From assembly GCF_003402535.2 (NCBI RefSeq), contig NZ_AP025170.1:1612001-1676000 (forward strand): a DNA stretch of 64,000 nucleotides. The letters run 5' to 3'. Position numbers and translations under genes: made by a program. Shown here in pieces: positions 10,827 through 18,804 of this stretch; within the stretch, counting starts at the first letter, position 1; every line of letters starts with the position of its first letter. The notes below the pieces were generated by a model. It searched no databases. It was not told the DNA's origin and saw only the letters and a list, made by a program, of their open reading frames with translations. Origin of the DNA: Cupriavidus sp. P-10 (GTDB lineage: Bacteria > Pseudomonadota > Gammaproteobacteria > Burkholderiales > Burkholderiaceae).

Positions 10827-11143
10827 TGGAACAACTGCGATTTGAATTCCCGGCGGGACAGCCGGCCACCGGGCGCGTACTGGTAGGCGTGGTGGGATCG
10901 GGCGACCTGGAGGTGGTGGTCGAACCCGGCCAGGGCGGCAAGACCACGGTGGAGGTCACCACCTCGGTCAATGGCTACGGCCGCGTCTGGGATGCGCAGC
11001 TCTCGCGTGTCTTTGCCGCCGAGCCGCGCGCCTCGATGCAGATCCGCATCCACGATTTCGGCGCGACGCCGGGCGTGGTCGGCATGCGCCTGGCGGAAGC
11101 CTTTGAAGCGCTGGGCGACCCGCAACAAGGAGACGGTGCATGA
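10823..11143 (+). CDS. mdcC: Malonate decarboxylase delta subunit (acyl carrier protein)
   Basis: An acyl carrier protein of 106 residues. The attachment site VGSGDLEVVVEP has its serine at residue 25, the position modified with phosphoribosyl-dephospho-CoA in Klebsiella MdcC. The carrier holds the acetyl and malonyl groups during turnover. Its start overlaps the mdcB stop and its stop overlaps the mdcD start, both by ATGA. The cofactor is attached by MdcG and first acylated by MdcH, both encoded downstream. Confidence 0.94.
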   Translation: MMEQLRFEFPAGQPATGRVLVGVVGSGDLEVVVEPGQGGKTTVEVTTSVNGYGRVWDAQLSRVFAAEPRASMQIRIHDFGATPGVVGMRLAEAFEALGDPQQGDGA

Positions 11144-11991
11144 ACACGGCAGAACTGCTGGCGCGCAACAGCTTTATCGAACTGGGCGCACGCGAGCGCG
11201 CGCGTGCATTGCTGGACCCGGGCACCTTCCGCGAACTGGCGGGCCCGTTCGATGGCCTGCAGTCGCCATGGCTGCCGCCGCAGGGCGTGGTGCCACAGAG
11301 CGATGACGGCGTGGTGGTGGCCAAGGGCCGCATCGACCAGATGCCGGTGGTGGTGCTGGCCATCGAAGGCGCCTTCCAGGGCGGCAGCATGGGCGAGGTC
11401 GGCGGCGCCAAGATCGCGGGGGCGCTGGAACTCGCCGCAGAAGACAACCGCCGTGGCGAACCGACGCGCGCGGTGCTGCTGCTGGAGACCGGCGGCGTGC
11501 GCCTGCAGGAGGCCAACCTTGGTTTGGCCGCGATTGCCGAGATCCATGCCGCGATCGTTGATCTGCGCCGGTACCAGCCGGTGGTCGGCGTGATCGCGGG
11601 ACAGGTGGGCTGCTTTGGCGGCATGTCGATCGCAGCCGGCCTGTGCAGCGCGCTGGTGATGACGCAGGAAGGCCGCCTGGGGCTGAATGGCCCGGCCGTG
11701 ATCGAGCAAGAGGCGGGCATCGCCGAGTACGACTCGCGCGACCGGCCCTTTATCTGGAGCTTTACCGGCGGTACGCAGCGCGTCGCCACCGGTTTCGCCG
11801 ATGCGTATGTCGACGATGACAGCGACGCGATGCGCGCGCAGGTCGCCGCGCTGTTGCGCGAGCCGGGCGCCGCCAGCCATCGCAGCGAGCAGTACACGCA
11901 ATACCTGGCCGCGCTGCAGGCGTACGACGCCAGTGCCCAACCCACGCCCGCGCAGGTGCAGGCGCTGTTTCAACGGGGGACCGACGCATGA
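11140..11991 (+). CDS. mdcD: Malonate decarboxylase beta subunit
   Basis: A crotonase-fold carboxyltransferase-like subunit of 283 residues that, with MdcE, decarboxylates malonyl-S-ACP to acetyl-S-ACP and CO2. The segment FQGGSMGEVGGAKIAGALELA (about residues 84-104) and GCFGGMSIAAGLCSALVM are the conserved glycine-rich turns forming the oxyanion hole. The gene overlaps mdcC and mdcE by four nt, fitting one-to-one assembly of the two subunits. Biotin-independent decarboxylases of this type release CO2 rather than passing carboxyl to a biotin carrier, and no biotin carrier gene is present. Confidence 0.94.
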   Translation: MNTAELLARNSFIELGARERARALLDPGTFRELAGPFDGLQSPWLPPQGVVPQSDDGVVVAKGRIDQMPVVVLAIEGAFQGGSMGEVGGAKIAGALELAAEDNRRGEPTRAVLLLETGGVRLQEANLGLAAIAEIHAAIVDLRRYQPVVGVIAGQVGCFGGMSIAAGLCSALVMTQEGRLGLNGPAVIEQEAGIAEYDSRDRPFIWSFTGGTQRVATGFADAYVDDDSDAMRAQVAALLREPGAASHRSEQYTQYLAALQAYDASAQPTPAQVQALFQRGTDA

Positions 11992-12824
11992 ACGCACCAC
12001 TTCATCCCGCTGCCGCGCGCGAAGCCAGCCGCGGCGAACGCTGGCTGCAGGCGCTGGCGCCAACGGCGTCGCGCCAGCCGGGCTACCCGGACTCCGTGCA
12101 GGTGGCCGACGGCGAACTGGCCGGCACCGCGGTGCGCTGGATCGCGCTCGTGCCCGATGCCGGCAGCCGCTTCCCGCGCGCGCGCAATGGCGAGGCCGGG
12201 CTGCTGGAGGGCTGGTCGCTGGCGCGCGCGGTGCGCGAAGCGATCGAGGCGGATCGTGCCGCGCCGGCCAGGCGCGCCATCGTGGCGATTGTCGATACAC
12301 CAAGCCAGGCGTACGGCCGGCGTGAAGAGGCCCTTGGCATCCACCAGTCGCTGGCGGGGGCGGTGGCCGCCTATGCCGAGGCACGCCTCGCCGGACACCC
12401 GGTGGTCGCGCTGATCGTCGGGCGCGCCATGTCGGGCGCCTTCCTCGCGCACGGCTACCAGGCCAATCGCATCATCGCGCTCAATGACCGTGGCGTGCTG
12501 GTGCATGCGATGGGCAAGGAAGCCGCCGCCCGCATCACCATGCGCACGGTCGAGGACCTGGAAGCGCTGGCGTCGACGGTGCCGCCGATGGCCTACGACA
12601 TCGAGAACTTCGCCACGCTGGGCATCCTGTGGCGGCTGATCGATGTCGAGTCGGCCAGCGCACCGGAGGCGGCCGACGCGCACCTGGCCCGCGACACCAT
12701 CCTGTCCGCGCTGGCCGACATCCGCCGCGACCCGACGCAGGGCCTGCAAGGCCGTCTCGGCGGGGCCAACCGGCAAGCGTCGGCCGCGGTCCGCGCGTGC
12801 CTGTCGCGGCAATGGCAAGCCTGA
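11988..12824 (+). CDS. mdcE: Malonate decarboxylase gamma subunit
   Basis: The second half of the decarboxylase, 278 residues and homologous to MdcE. Conserved pieces are AIVDTPSQAYGRREEALGIHQSL and VVALIVGRAMSGAFLAHGYQAN, the latter resembling the glycine-rich acyl-CoA-binding loop of carboxyltransferases. It begins in the ATGA overlap with mdcD, and its last codons overlap the possible upstream start of mdcG. It acts with MdcD on the malonyl group carried by MdcC. Confidence 0.92.
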   Translation: MNAPLHPAAAREASRGERWLQALAPTASRQPGYPDSVQVADGELAGTAVRWIALVPDAGSRFPRARNGEAGLLEGWSLARAVREAIEADRAAPARRAIVAIVDTPSQAYGRREEALGIHQSLAGAVAAYAEARLAGHPVVALIVGRAMSGAFLAHGYQANRIIALNDRGVLVHAMGKEAAARITMRTVEDLEALASTVPPMAYDIENFATLGILWRLIDVESASAPEAADAHLARDTILSALADIRRDPTQGLQGRLGGANRQASAAVRACLSRQWQA

Positions 12825-12832
12825 GCCCCCTT

Positions 12833-13477
12833 ATGCCTGCCACGCCCGCGCCGCACGACCTGGTCTGGCTGGACGACCCGGCCAGTGCCCTGGAGCGCGA
12901 TGCGCTGCCGGCGTGGGTCTCGCTGCCGGCACTGCACGACACCCCGCTAGTCGTGCGGCGCGACGGCCGCCGGCCGGGTGAGATCCCGGTCGGCCTGCGC
13001 GGCAGCACGCGCGCCGAGCGCTTCGGCACCTGGATCGCGCCATCGGCGATCCGCAAGCTCGTCACGCCGATGGACCTCGCCGCCCAACGCGCCTGGCGCC
13101 TGCGCCCGGCGCTGGCGGCCTTGGCCCCCATCCGCGCGCTGGAGGCCATCGCCGACCCGCTCGATGCCGCCGGCATCCGCTGGGGCGTGACCGGCAGCGC
13201 CGGCTTCTCGCTCGCCTGCGCGCACAACGTGCTGCATGCCGACAGCGACCTCGACCTGGTCGTGCAGGCAGAGCAGCCGCTGCCGCCCGGCCATCTCCAA
13301 CTGCTTGCCGAATTGCTGCGCGCCGCACCGGCCCGCGTCGACATCCAGGTCGCGACCCCGCACGGCGGGTTCGCGCTGCTGGAACGCCTGCGCGGCGGCG
13401 GCAGGGTGCTGCTGAAGACCGGCCAAGGCCCGCGCCTGTGCGACGATCCCTGGCAACCGGCGCCATGCAAGTCCTGA
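12833..13477 (+). CDS. mdcG: Malonate decarboxylase holo-ACP synthase (phosphoribosyl-dephospho-CoA transferase)
   Basis: A nucleotidyltransferase of 214 residues that moves the triphosphoribosyl-dephospho-CoA made by MdcB onto Ser25 of MdcC. The motif GVTGSAGFSLACAHNVLHA followed by DSDLDLVV gives the GS-x-DxD nucleotidyltransferase centre. The N-terminus PAPHDLVWLDDP aligns with MdcG proteins from Pseudomonas as I recall them, which favours the ATG at 12833. The ATG at 12812 (seven codons longer, overlapping mdcE) is the alternative, and neither has a good ribosome binding site. It overlaps mdcH by 13 nt. Confidence 0.88.
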   Translation: MPATPAPHDLVWLDDPASALERDALPAWVSLPALHDTPLVVRRDGRRPGEIPVGLRGSTRAERFGTWIAPSAIRKLVTPMDLAAQRAWRLRPALAALAPIRALEAIADPLDAAGIRWGVTGSAGFSLACAHNVLHADSDLDLVVQAEQPLPPGHLQLLAELLRAAPARVDIQVATPHGGFALLERLRGGGRVLLKTGQGPRLCDDPWQPAPCKS

Positions 13478-14385
13478 TCACCTTTCCCGGCCAGGGGACG
13501 CAACGCCCCGGCATGCTGAAGGACCTGCCGTCGGACCCGGCAGTAACGGCGGTGCTGGCCGAGGCCGAGGAGATCCTGCAGGTGCCGGTGGCAGGGATGG
13601 ATACGCCCGAGCGCCTGCAATCCACGGTTTGGACGCAGCTGTGCCTGCTGACGTCAGGCGTGGCGATGGCACGGTGCCTGGCCGCGCACGACGCCCGCGC
13701 CGACGCCGTGGCCGGGCTGTCCATCGGCGCGTATGCCGCCGCGGTGACTGCTGGTGTGCTTGCCTTTGCCGATGCCCTGCGCCTGGTGCGCCTGCGCGGG
13801 GAGCTGATGGCGCAGGCCTATCCCGGCGGCTACGGCATGACCGCCATCCTGGGGCTCGACCAGAACCGGCTCGCACCGCTGGTGGCACAGGTCTGCTTGC
13901 CGCAACGGCCGGTGTACCTGGCAAACTTCAACGCCCCCACGCAGATCGTGATCGCCGGCAGCGAGGCTGCGATGGCCGAGGTGTCAGCGCTGGCATTGGC
14001 CGCCGGCGCGCAGGCGGCAAAACCGGTCGCCATCCATGTGCCATCGCATTGCCCGCTGCTCGATGCCGCGTCGCTTGCACTGCAAGAGGCCATGCAGGCC
14101 GTGGTGCTGTCCGCACCTTCGCTGCGCTATTTCAGCGCCAGCAAGGCGCGCGAACTGCGCGACCCACGCAAGATCGCCGACGACCTGGCGCTGAACATGG
14201 CCACGCCGGTGCGCTGGCACGACACCATGGTGCTGGCCCATGCCAACGGCGCAAGGCTGGTGGTGGAAGCACCGCCGGGCGATGTGCTGACGCGCCTGGC
14301 GCAGCCCGTCTTCGCCGACGGCATGCCGTTGGCGTGCGACAGGACGCGGCTGGACTCGATCGTGGCGATGATGCGGCGCCGGTAG
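13465..14385 (+). CDS. mdcH: Malonate decarboxylase epsilon subunit (malonyl-CoA:ACP transacylase)
   Basis: A FabD-like malonyl transferase of 306 residues. It carries FPGQGTQRPGML at the N-terminus, the nucleophile elbow GLSIGAYAA, and IHVPSHCPLL holding the catalytic histidine. MdcH loads the newly made holo-MdcC with a malonyl group from malonyl-CoA to start the catalytic cycle. It is the last gene of the mdc operon: a terminator-like hairpin follows 88 nt downstream. The ATG at 13465 gives the canonical MQVLITFPGQGTQ start. Confidence 0.93.
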   Translation: MQVLITFPGQGTQRPGMLKDLPSDPAVTAVLAEAEEILQVPVAGMDTPERLQSTVWTQLCLLTSGVAMARCLAAHDARADAVAGLSIGAYAAAVTAGVLAFADALRLVRLRGELMAQAYPGGYGMTAILGLDQNRLAPLVAQVCLPQRPVYLANFNAPTQIVIAGSEAAMAEVSALALAAGAQAAKPVAIHVPSHCPLLDAASLALQEAMQAVVLSAPSLRYFSASKARELRDPRKIADDLALNMATPVRWHDTMVLAHANGARLVVEAPPGDVLTRLAQPVFADGMPLACDRTRLDSIVAMMRRR

Positions 14386-14473
14386 GGTGCCGGTAGGGCG
14401 CCGCCGCAGCAAGCCGGCCAGCTTCGCCGCGGATGGACGGCACAAGGCACGAACCGCAGCGGCATCGCGATCA

Positions 14474-14496
14474 CTGACAGGGCGTGTCAGATTTTT
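14474..14496 (+). terminator. Rho-independent terminator of the mdc operon
   Basis: Inverted repeat CTGACA, 5-nt loop, TGTCAG, followed by ATTTTTCT. The stem is short but perfect and the T run follows directly. It sits 88 nt after the mdcH stop and before the promoter region of the next gene. Confidence 0.7.
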
Positions 14497-14591
14497 CTCT
14501 ATTTGCTTCGACATCGCTTCCCGGCATATCCCATCGCTATAGTCGGTCCTGCTGCGCCTTCGCGGCGTCACTGACAAGGCAGGAGGAAGAG

Positions 14592-15224
14592 ATGGTTGTC
14601 ACGCCGACCGCTTCGCGCGCGGAAGCTTCACGGAAAGCACAGCAGGAACAGGCGCCACGCGAGACCATCGGCCGCGGTATTGCCGAGTTGTTGCTGGGCG
14701 TCGTGCTGGACACAACATGCGGTGTCGCCAGCCCGGTCATGCTGACCGTGCATACCGGCGGGCCATTGCGAGATGGCCCATTCGGCCTCGATGCGCGCCT
14801 GTCGCATGCGCAGGGCCACCAGCAACGATGGTTGGCAGAGCTCACGCAAGCGGGGCTTCCCGTGAGCCGCGCGCACGTTGTCGTGGCAGCCGAACTGCCT
14901 TCCTCCAGTTATGTGCCCTGGCATGGCGCGACCCGGCCCGCAGCGTACCGCCATGACGACGGCATTGCGCATTGCCTGCGAGTGGCACGGCTGCTCGATA
15001 CGGCGATCCGGTTGCGTGCTGACGCAAACGCGCAGTTTCCGCTGTGGTTCACCGTCCGTTATTTCGGCGACGCCGCGCAGTTCGCACGCTTGCGGGAACC
15101 GTTGACGGTGTCGGCGATGGGCGAGCAGCTTCTTGGCACGCTCCAGCAATACGAAGTGAAAGTGTGCCAGGGGAGCGAACGGGTCGCGACGCTGACCGCC
15201 GTCTGTCAACACAACCATGCCTAG
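14592..15224 (+). CDS. Hypothetical protein, 210 residues
   Basis: Not recognised. It has a near-ideal ribosome binding site (AGGAGGAAGAG directly before the ATG) and strong third-position G/C bias, so it is very probably expressed. It has no signal peptide or membrane segment. The middle contains RAHVVVAAELPSSSYVPWHGATRP and later QFPLWFTVRYFGD, with alternating hydrophobic residues like an alpha/beta or hot-dog domain. It stands alone between the mdc terminator and the convergent TetR gene; TTGCTT/CATATC at 14502-14529 is a weak candidate promoter. No function can be assigned. Confidence 0.75.
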   Translation: MVVTPTASRAEASRKAQQEQAPRETIGRGIAELLLGVVLDTTCGVASPVMLTVHTGGPLRDGPFGLDARLSHAQGHQQRWLAELTQAGLPVSRAHVVVAAELPSSSYVPWHGATRPAAYRHDDGIAHCLRVARLLDTAIRLRADANAQFPLWFTVRYFGDAAQFARLREPLTVSAMGEQLLGTLQQYEVKVCQGSERVATLTAVCQHNHA

Positions 15225-15300
15225 ACGAGAGAGCCGCTCGGCGCGTCCCGCCGTCGTCGCCGCAGTGATCGGGCTGGCTCGCCGTGGCGGGCTCCACAGC

Positions 15301-15867
15301 TCATTCCCGTTCGCGCAATGCCAGCAACTCGCGCCTGGCCGCGGCCAGCACCGCATCGGACCGCTTGCCATCGGCAAGCACCCGTGACACCACCAGCGCG
15401 CCGATCATCGCGCTGACGGCGAACATGGCCTTGTCGGGATCGTCACCGCCCAGTGTCTCGTCCATCCGCGCGATAAACCGTTCGATATGGGCCGACATGG
15501 CTTCGCGCGCGGGCTCGTCGGCACGCGCCACGTCGCCCGCCAGCGCGGCGATCGCGCAACCGGTGGTGCGCGCCTCCCGATGCGTGCGGCTCAGGTAGCC
15601 GCGCACCGTGGCGCCATAGTCAGGCGTCCCTTTGCCGCTCTTGGCCTCGAATGCGGCCTTGCCGTCATCCAGCGCGCGTTCCAGCGCGTGCACCAGCAAT
15701 TCCGAGCGCGAGGCGAAGTGACCATAGAAGCCGCCATGGGTCAGGTTGGCGCTGCGCATCAGCTTGCCGACGCTGACGGATTCCAGCCCGCCATCCCGGA
15801 TCTGTTCCGCTGCCTGCTCCAGAATGCGCTCCCTGCTGCGCGCCTTGTCCGCCTGAGAGTGGCCCAT
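15301..15867 (-). CDS. TetR/AcrR-family transcriptional regulator
   Basis: A protein of 188 residues. The N-terminal helix-turn-helix (about residues 9-56: ARSRERILEQAAEQI, SVSVGKLMRSANLTHGGFYGHF) is typical of TetR. The C-terminal part, with CAIAALAGDVARADEP, resembles the TetR C-terminal domain of the YxaF/LmrA group. It is divergent from the histidine kinase at 15958, and an 18-bp perfect dyad in the shared upstream region is a candidate operator. It may control itself and the two-component genes, or targets elsewhere. The ligand is unknown. Confidence 0.9.
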   Translation of the reverse strand: MGHSQADKARSRERILEQAAEQIRDGGLESVSVGKLMRSANLTHGGFYGHFASRSELLVHALERALDDGKAAFEAKSGKGTPDYGATVRGYLSRTHREARTTGCAIAALAGDVARADEPAREAMSAHIERFIARMDETLGGDDPDKAMFAVSAMIGALVVSRVLADGKRSDAVLAAARRELLALRERE

Positions 15868-15882
15868 CTGTCATTCCCATCA

Positions 15883-15895
15883 TGTCACCTTGACA
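15883..15895. promoter_or_regulatory. Secondary dyad in TetR/kinase intergenic region
   Basis: TGTCA, 3-nt spacer, TGACA. A short perfect inverted repeat 16 nt upstream of the tetR start, next to the longer dyad at 15911-15928. It may be a weaker regulator site or part of the promoter. Confidence 0.3.
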
Positions 15896-15910
15896 TTCTG
15901 CATTGTGATC

Positions 15911-15928
15911 GTCATTCTCCTGAATGAC
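15911..15928. promoter_or_regulatory. Candidate TetR operator (GTCATTC-4-GAATGAC)
   Basis: A perfect 7-bp inverted repeat with a 4-bp spacer, 18 bp in all, lying 43 bp from the tetR start and 29 bp from the kinase start. Size, symmetry and place match the operators of autoregulated TetR proteins. That this TetR binds it is inference. Confidence 0.55.
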
Positions 15929-15957
15929 AACCATCATGCAGATTGCGGACCGCTGCC

Positions 15958-17220
15958 ATGGCCGAAACGGACGAACTCGACGTTGACCTGGATGATTACG
16001 AGGTGCCCTTCAAGGGCATCGTCGAACAATCCATCGCCGGCATCTACATCCTGCAGGATGGCCGTTTCCGCTACGTCAACGAGACTTTCGCGCGCATGTG
16101 CGGGCTAAGGCGCGAGCAACTGCTCGGCGCCCGCCTGCGCGACGTGGCCCACCCATCGCAACGCGCCGAGCTGATGGACCAGTACGCGCGCAGGATCAAG
16201 GGCGCCGCGCCCGCCGACCTGTTCGTCATTCGCCGGACATCGTCCCACAACCCGGGTTGCTTCGAGATCCATGGCACGCGCGTGATCATTCACGGGCGCC
16301 CGGCGATCGTTGGCGTCGGCATCGACATTACCGAGCGCGAGCGGCAGCGTGACCGGCTGGTCGAGGCCAGCGAGCGCCTGCAGGAACTGGTGGCAAGCGC
16401 CAACAGCGTGCGCGAGAACGAGCGCAACCGCGTGGCGCGCGAGCTGCACGACGTCATCGGCGGCATGCTGACGGCGATCAAGTTCGACCTGTCGCGGCTG
16501 TCGCGCGGCATCGAGGCGCTGGACCGCGCCCGCGCGCCGCGCGCCAGGCGCAGCCAGACGGAGGCGCCGGCCCTTGCGTCCCTGGCGCTGACCGCGGCCC
16601 AGACCCTGCAGCTCACGCAGGAGACCATCGAGGCCGTGCGCACCATTTCCGAAGGGCTGCGGCCGGGCGCCCTCGATCACCTGGGCTTGTGCGACACGTT
16701 GTGCCTGGACCTCGGCCGTTTCGAGAGACGCTACGGCATTGCCACCCGCATGCGCACTGCCGGCGACGCGCGCGCCATGGACCGCTGCCGGGAAATGGGC
16801 ATCTACCGGATCTTCCAGGAAGCGCTGACCAACGTCGCGCGTCATTCGATGGCCACGGAAGTCATGGTCAGCCTCGACTGGGCAGAGGACCGGCTGGACG
16901 TGGAAATCTCGGACAACGGCCTCGGATTTGATTTCGGCTCTGCTACGGCCGAAGGGCACCTAGGCTTGCTCGGCATGCAGGAACGGGCGCGCGAACTCGA
17001 CGGCATGCTGGCCCTGGACACCGGACCGCGCTCCGGCGCGCGCGTGCGCCTGAGCGTGCCGGTCCCATCCTGCACCCGTCGGCAAGCCAATGCACAAGCG
17101 ACCGGATGCACCAGCACCGGCGCGGATGAAGACGGAGAGAGACATGATTCGCCTGCTGCTGATCGACGATCACACCATATTCCGCCAGGGGCTAAAGCGC
17201 CTGCTGGCCGAGCACGATGA
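15958..17220 (+). CDS. PAS-domain sensor histidine kinase, NarX/DegS type
   Basis: A soluble sensor kinase of about 420 residues. A PAS domain (about residues 17-125: GIVEQSIAGIYILQDGRFRY to VGVGIDITERERQ) is followed by a HisKA_3 dimerisation helix with RVARELHDVIGGML (phosphoacceptor His164) and an HATPase_c domain with QEALTNVARHS and VEISDNGLGFDF. This kinase type pairs with LuxR-family response regulators, and one follows directly. The ATG at 15958 is used; a TTG five codons earlier is possible. The last 26 codons run 77 nt into the response regulator gene and look unlike kinase sequence after RLSVPVPS, so a small indel near the end is possible. Confidence 0.87.
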   Translation: MAETDELDVDLDDYEVPFKGIVEQSIAGIYILQDGRFRYVNETFARMCGLRREQLLGARLRDVAHPSQRAELMDQYARRIKGAAPADLFVIRRTSSHNPGCFEIHGTRVIIHGRPAIVGVGIDITERERQRDRLVEASERLQELVASANSVRENERNRVARELHDVIGGMLTAIKFDLSRLSRGIEALDRARAPRARRSQTEAPALASLALTAAQTLQLTQETIEAVRTISEGLRPGALDHLGLCDTLCLDLGRFERRYGIATRMRTAGDARAMDRCREMGIYRIFQEALTNVARHSMATEVMVSLDWAEDRLDVEISDNGLGFDFGSATAEGHLGLLGMQERARELDGMLALDTGPRSGARVRLSVPVPSCTRRQANAQATGCTSTGADEDGERHDSPAADRRSHHIPPGAKAPAGRAR

Positions 17221-17776
17221 ATTCGACGTCGTAGCCGAAGCCGGCGACGCCTCCGAGGCGCTGGGCCGCCTGCGCGAGCAGCCGTTCGACGTGGCGCTGC
17301 TCGACGTCAACCTGCCGGGCCGCAGCGGCCTGGAGATGCTGCCTTCGCTGCGCGCCGAGCGGCCCGCGATGCCGGTGGTCGTGCTGAGCATGTACCCGGC
17401 CGAGCAGTATGCGCTGCGGGCCTTCCAGGCGGGCGCATCCGGCTATGTCACCAAGGACATGGACGCGATGGAGCTGGTCGATTCCATCCGCAACGTGGCG
17501 AAGGGCAAGCGCTATATGACGCCCGCGGTGGCCAACTGCCTGCTGGATGGCTTCGACCGTGTCGCCGACAGTGCGCCGCACCGGCAACTGTCGTCGCGGG
17601 AGTACGAGATCATGCTGCTGATCGTGCGCGGCATCCGCCTGACCGAGATCGGCCGCCAGATGTTCCTCAGCGTGAAGACCGTGAGCACCTATCGCTCGCG
17701 CATCCTGAAGAAGCTCGGTGTCGCCAGCAACGCCGAACTCGCACGCTATGCCGTCGAGCATCGCCTGATCGACTGA
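17144..17776 (+). CDS. NarL/FixJ-family response regulator
   Basis: A protein of 210 residues. The receiver domain has acidic residues D8 and D9, phosphoacceptor D54 in LLDVNLPGRSG and the conserved lysine in GYVTKDMD. A C-terminal LuxR-type helix-turn-helix follows (LSSREYEIMLLIVRGIRLTEIG to VKTVSTYRSRILKKLG). The start at 17144 has GGAGAGAGAC upstream and gives the standard MIRLLLIDDH start. It forms an operon with the upstream kinase. The next genes on the same strand are the catabolic cluster from 17922, so it is a plausible activator of that cluster, but nothing in the sequence proves it. Confidence 0.93.
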   Translation: MIRLLLIDDHTIFRQGLKRLLAEHDEFDVVAEAGDASEALGRLREQPFDVALLDVNLPGRSGLEMLPSLRAERPAMPVVVLSMYPAEQYALRAFQAGASGYVTKDMDAMELVDSIRNVAKGKRYMTPAVANCLLDGFDRVADSAPHRQLSSREYEIMLLIVRGIRLTEIGRQMFLSVKTVSTYRSRILKKLGVASNAELARYAVEHRLID

Positions 17777-17886
17777 AGTCCGGACCGCTACCTGCGCCGG
17801 CGGCAGCTTCAGAAAACGCTGACACGGCGCAGAGTGAGTTCCGACAGCGAGATTCGCGCCCGGCATCCAAACTCTCCTCAACGACA

Positions 17887-17903
17887 CGACTCCACCGGAG
17901 TCG
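17887..17903 (+). promoter_or_regulatory. Perfect dyad before the catabolic cluster
   Basis: CGACTCC, 3-nt loop, GGAGTCG, 18 nt before the first gene of the cluster and just upstream of its ribosome binding site. It could be a response-regulator site or an RNA hairpin in the leader that affects translation of the first gene. No T run follows, so it is not a classical terminator. Confidence 0.4.
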
Positions 17904-17921
17904 GAACCGAAGGAGAGAAAG

Positions 17922-18695
17922 ATGACCACGGACGTGCTGCTGCACCTGGACGACGGCGTGCTGGTCGTGACGATCAACCGGCCGGCAAAGAAGAACGCGA
18001 TCACCGCGCAGATGTATCAGGCGCTCGCCGACGCCGTCGTGGCAGCCGATCGCCGCGACGACGTCCGCGCCGTGCTGCTGCAGGGCGAGGGCGGCAACTT
18101 CAGCAGCGGCAATGACATCGGGCTGTTCGTGAATGGGCAGGCCGCCGAACACAAGACGTCGCCCGCCGCGCCGTTCCTGCGCGCAGTCATCGCGCTGCGC
18201 AAGCCGATGGTGGCCTGCGTGTGCGGACATGCGGTAGGCATTGGCGCCACCGTCCTGCTGCATTGCGACTATGTCGTCGCCTCCGACGACGCGCGCATCC
18301 GCTTCCCGTTTGTCGATCTCGGCCTGTGCCCCGAATTTGCATCCACGCTGCTGCTGCAGCATGTGGTCGGCCGCAACAAGGCGGCTGAATGGCTGCTGCT
18401 CGGCGCCACCATTCCCGCCGCCGAGGCGCATCGGGCGGGGTTGGTCAATCGCGTCATGCCCCAGCACGCCGTCAGCGATGAGGCTTTGTCGGTCGCGAAG
18501 TGCCTTGCCGCCAAGCCGCGCCAGGCCCTGATGGCAACGCGCGGACTGGTGCGCGACGCCACCCGTGCGCTGGTCGAGAGCAGTCTCGAGCGCGAGACCG
18601 TCGTCTTCGACACCCTGCGCCAGTCACCGGAGGCACAGGAGATCTTCAGCCGCTTCCTGCAGCGCACGCAGGCCCCGGCGCCGGTCGGCGCCTGA
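17922..18695 (+). CDS. Enoyl-CoA hydratase/isomerase family protein
   Basis: A crotonase of 257 residues. VTINRPAKKNAIT marks the N-terminal strand, NFSSGNDIGLF supplies one oxyanion-hole amide and the conserved aspartate region, and GHAVGIGATVLLHCDYV the second. The acid residue is the glutamate in FPFVDLGLCPEFAS. The pattern is that of the enoyl-CoA delta-isomerase-like branch, and the protein resembles the crotonase encoded at 51924-52700. It is the first gene of the catabolic cluster, with AAGGAGAG before the ATG. It should act on an enoyl-CoA intermediate; whether it hydrates or isomerises is not decided. Confidence 0.9.
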   Translation: MTTDVLLHLDDGVLVVTINRPAKKNAITAQMYQALADAVVAADRRDDVRAVLLQGEGGNFSSGNDIGLFVNGQAAEHKTSPAAPFLRAVIALRKPMVACVCGHAVGIGATVLLHCDYVVASDDARIRFPFVDLGLCPEFASTLLLQHVVGRNKAAEWLLLGATIPAAEAHRAGLVNRVMPQHAVSDEALSVAKCLAAKPRQALMATRGLVRDATRALVESSLERETVVFDTLRQSPEAQEIFSRFLQRTQAPAPVGA

Positions 18696-18752
18696 GCGGC
18701 GGCCGCACTCAGCGCAGTTCCCCCAACCTGAGCCGGGCAGAAATCCCCCGAT

Positions 18753-18796
18753 ACGCAAAAGACGCAATAGACGCGAAAGACGCGAAAGACGCAAAG
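18753..18796 (+). repeat. Short tandem repeat of a 9-bp unit (GACGCRAAA)
   Basis: About five imperfect copies of GACGC(A/G)AAA fill the 109-nt gap between the first crotonase and the FadB-like gene, ending nine nt before the latter's ATG. The repeats replace any normal ribosome binding site apart from AAAGGA at their end. Slippage here could change the spacing upstream of the start. No coding role is apparent. Confidence 0.7.
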
Positions 18797-18804
18797 GACC
18801 TCCC

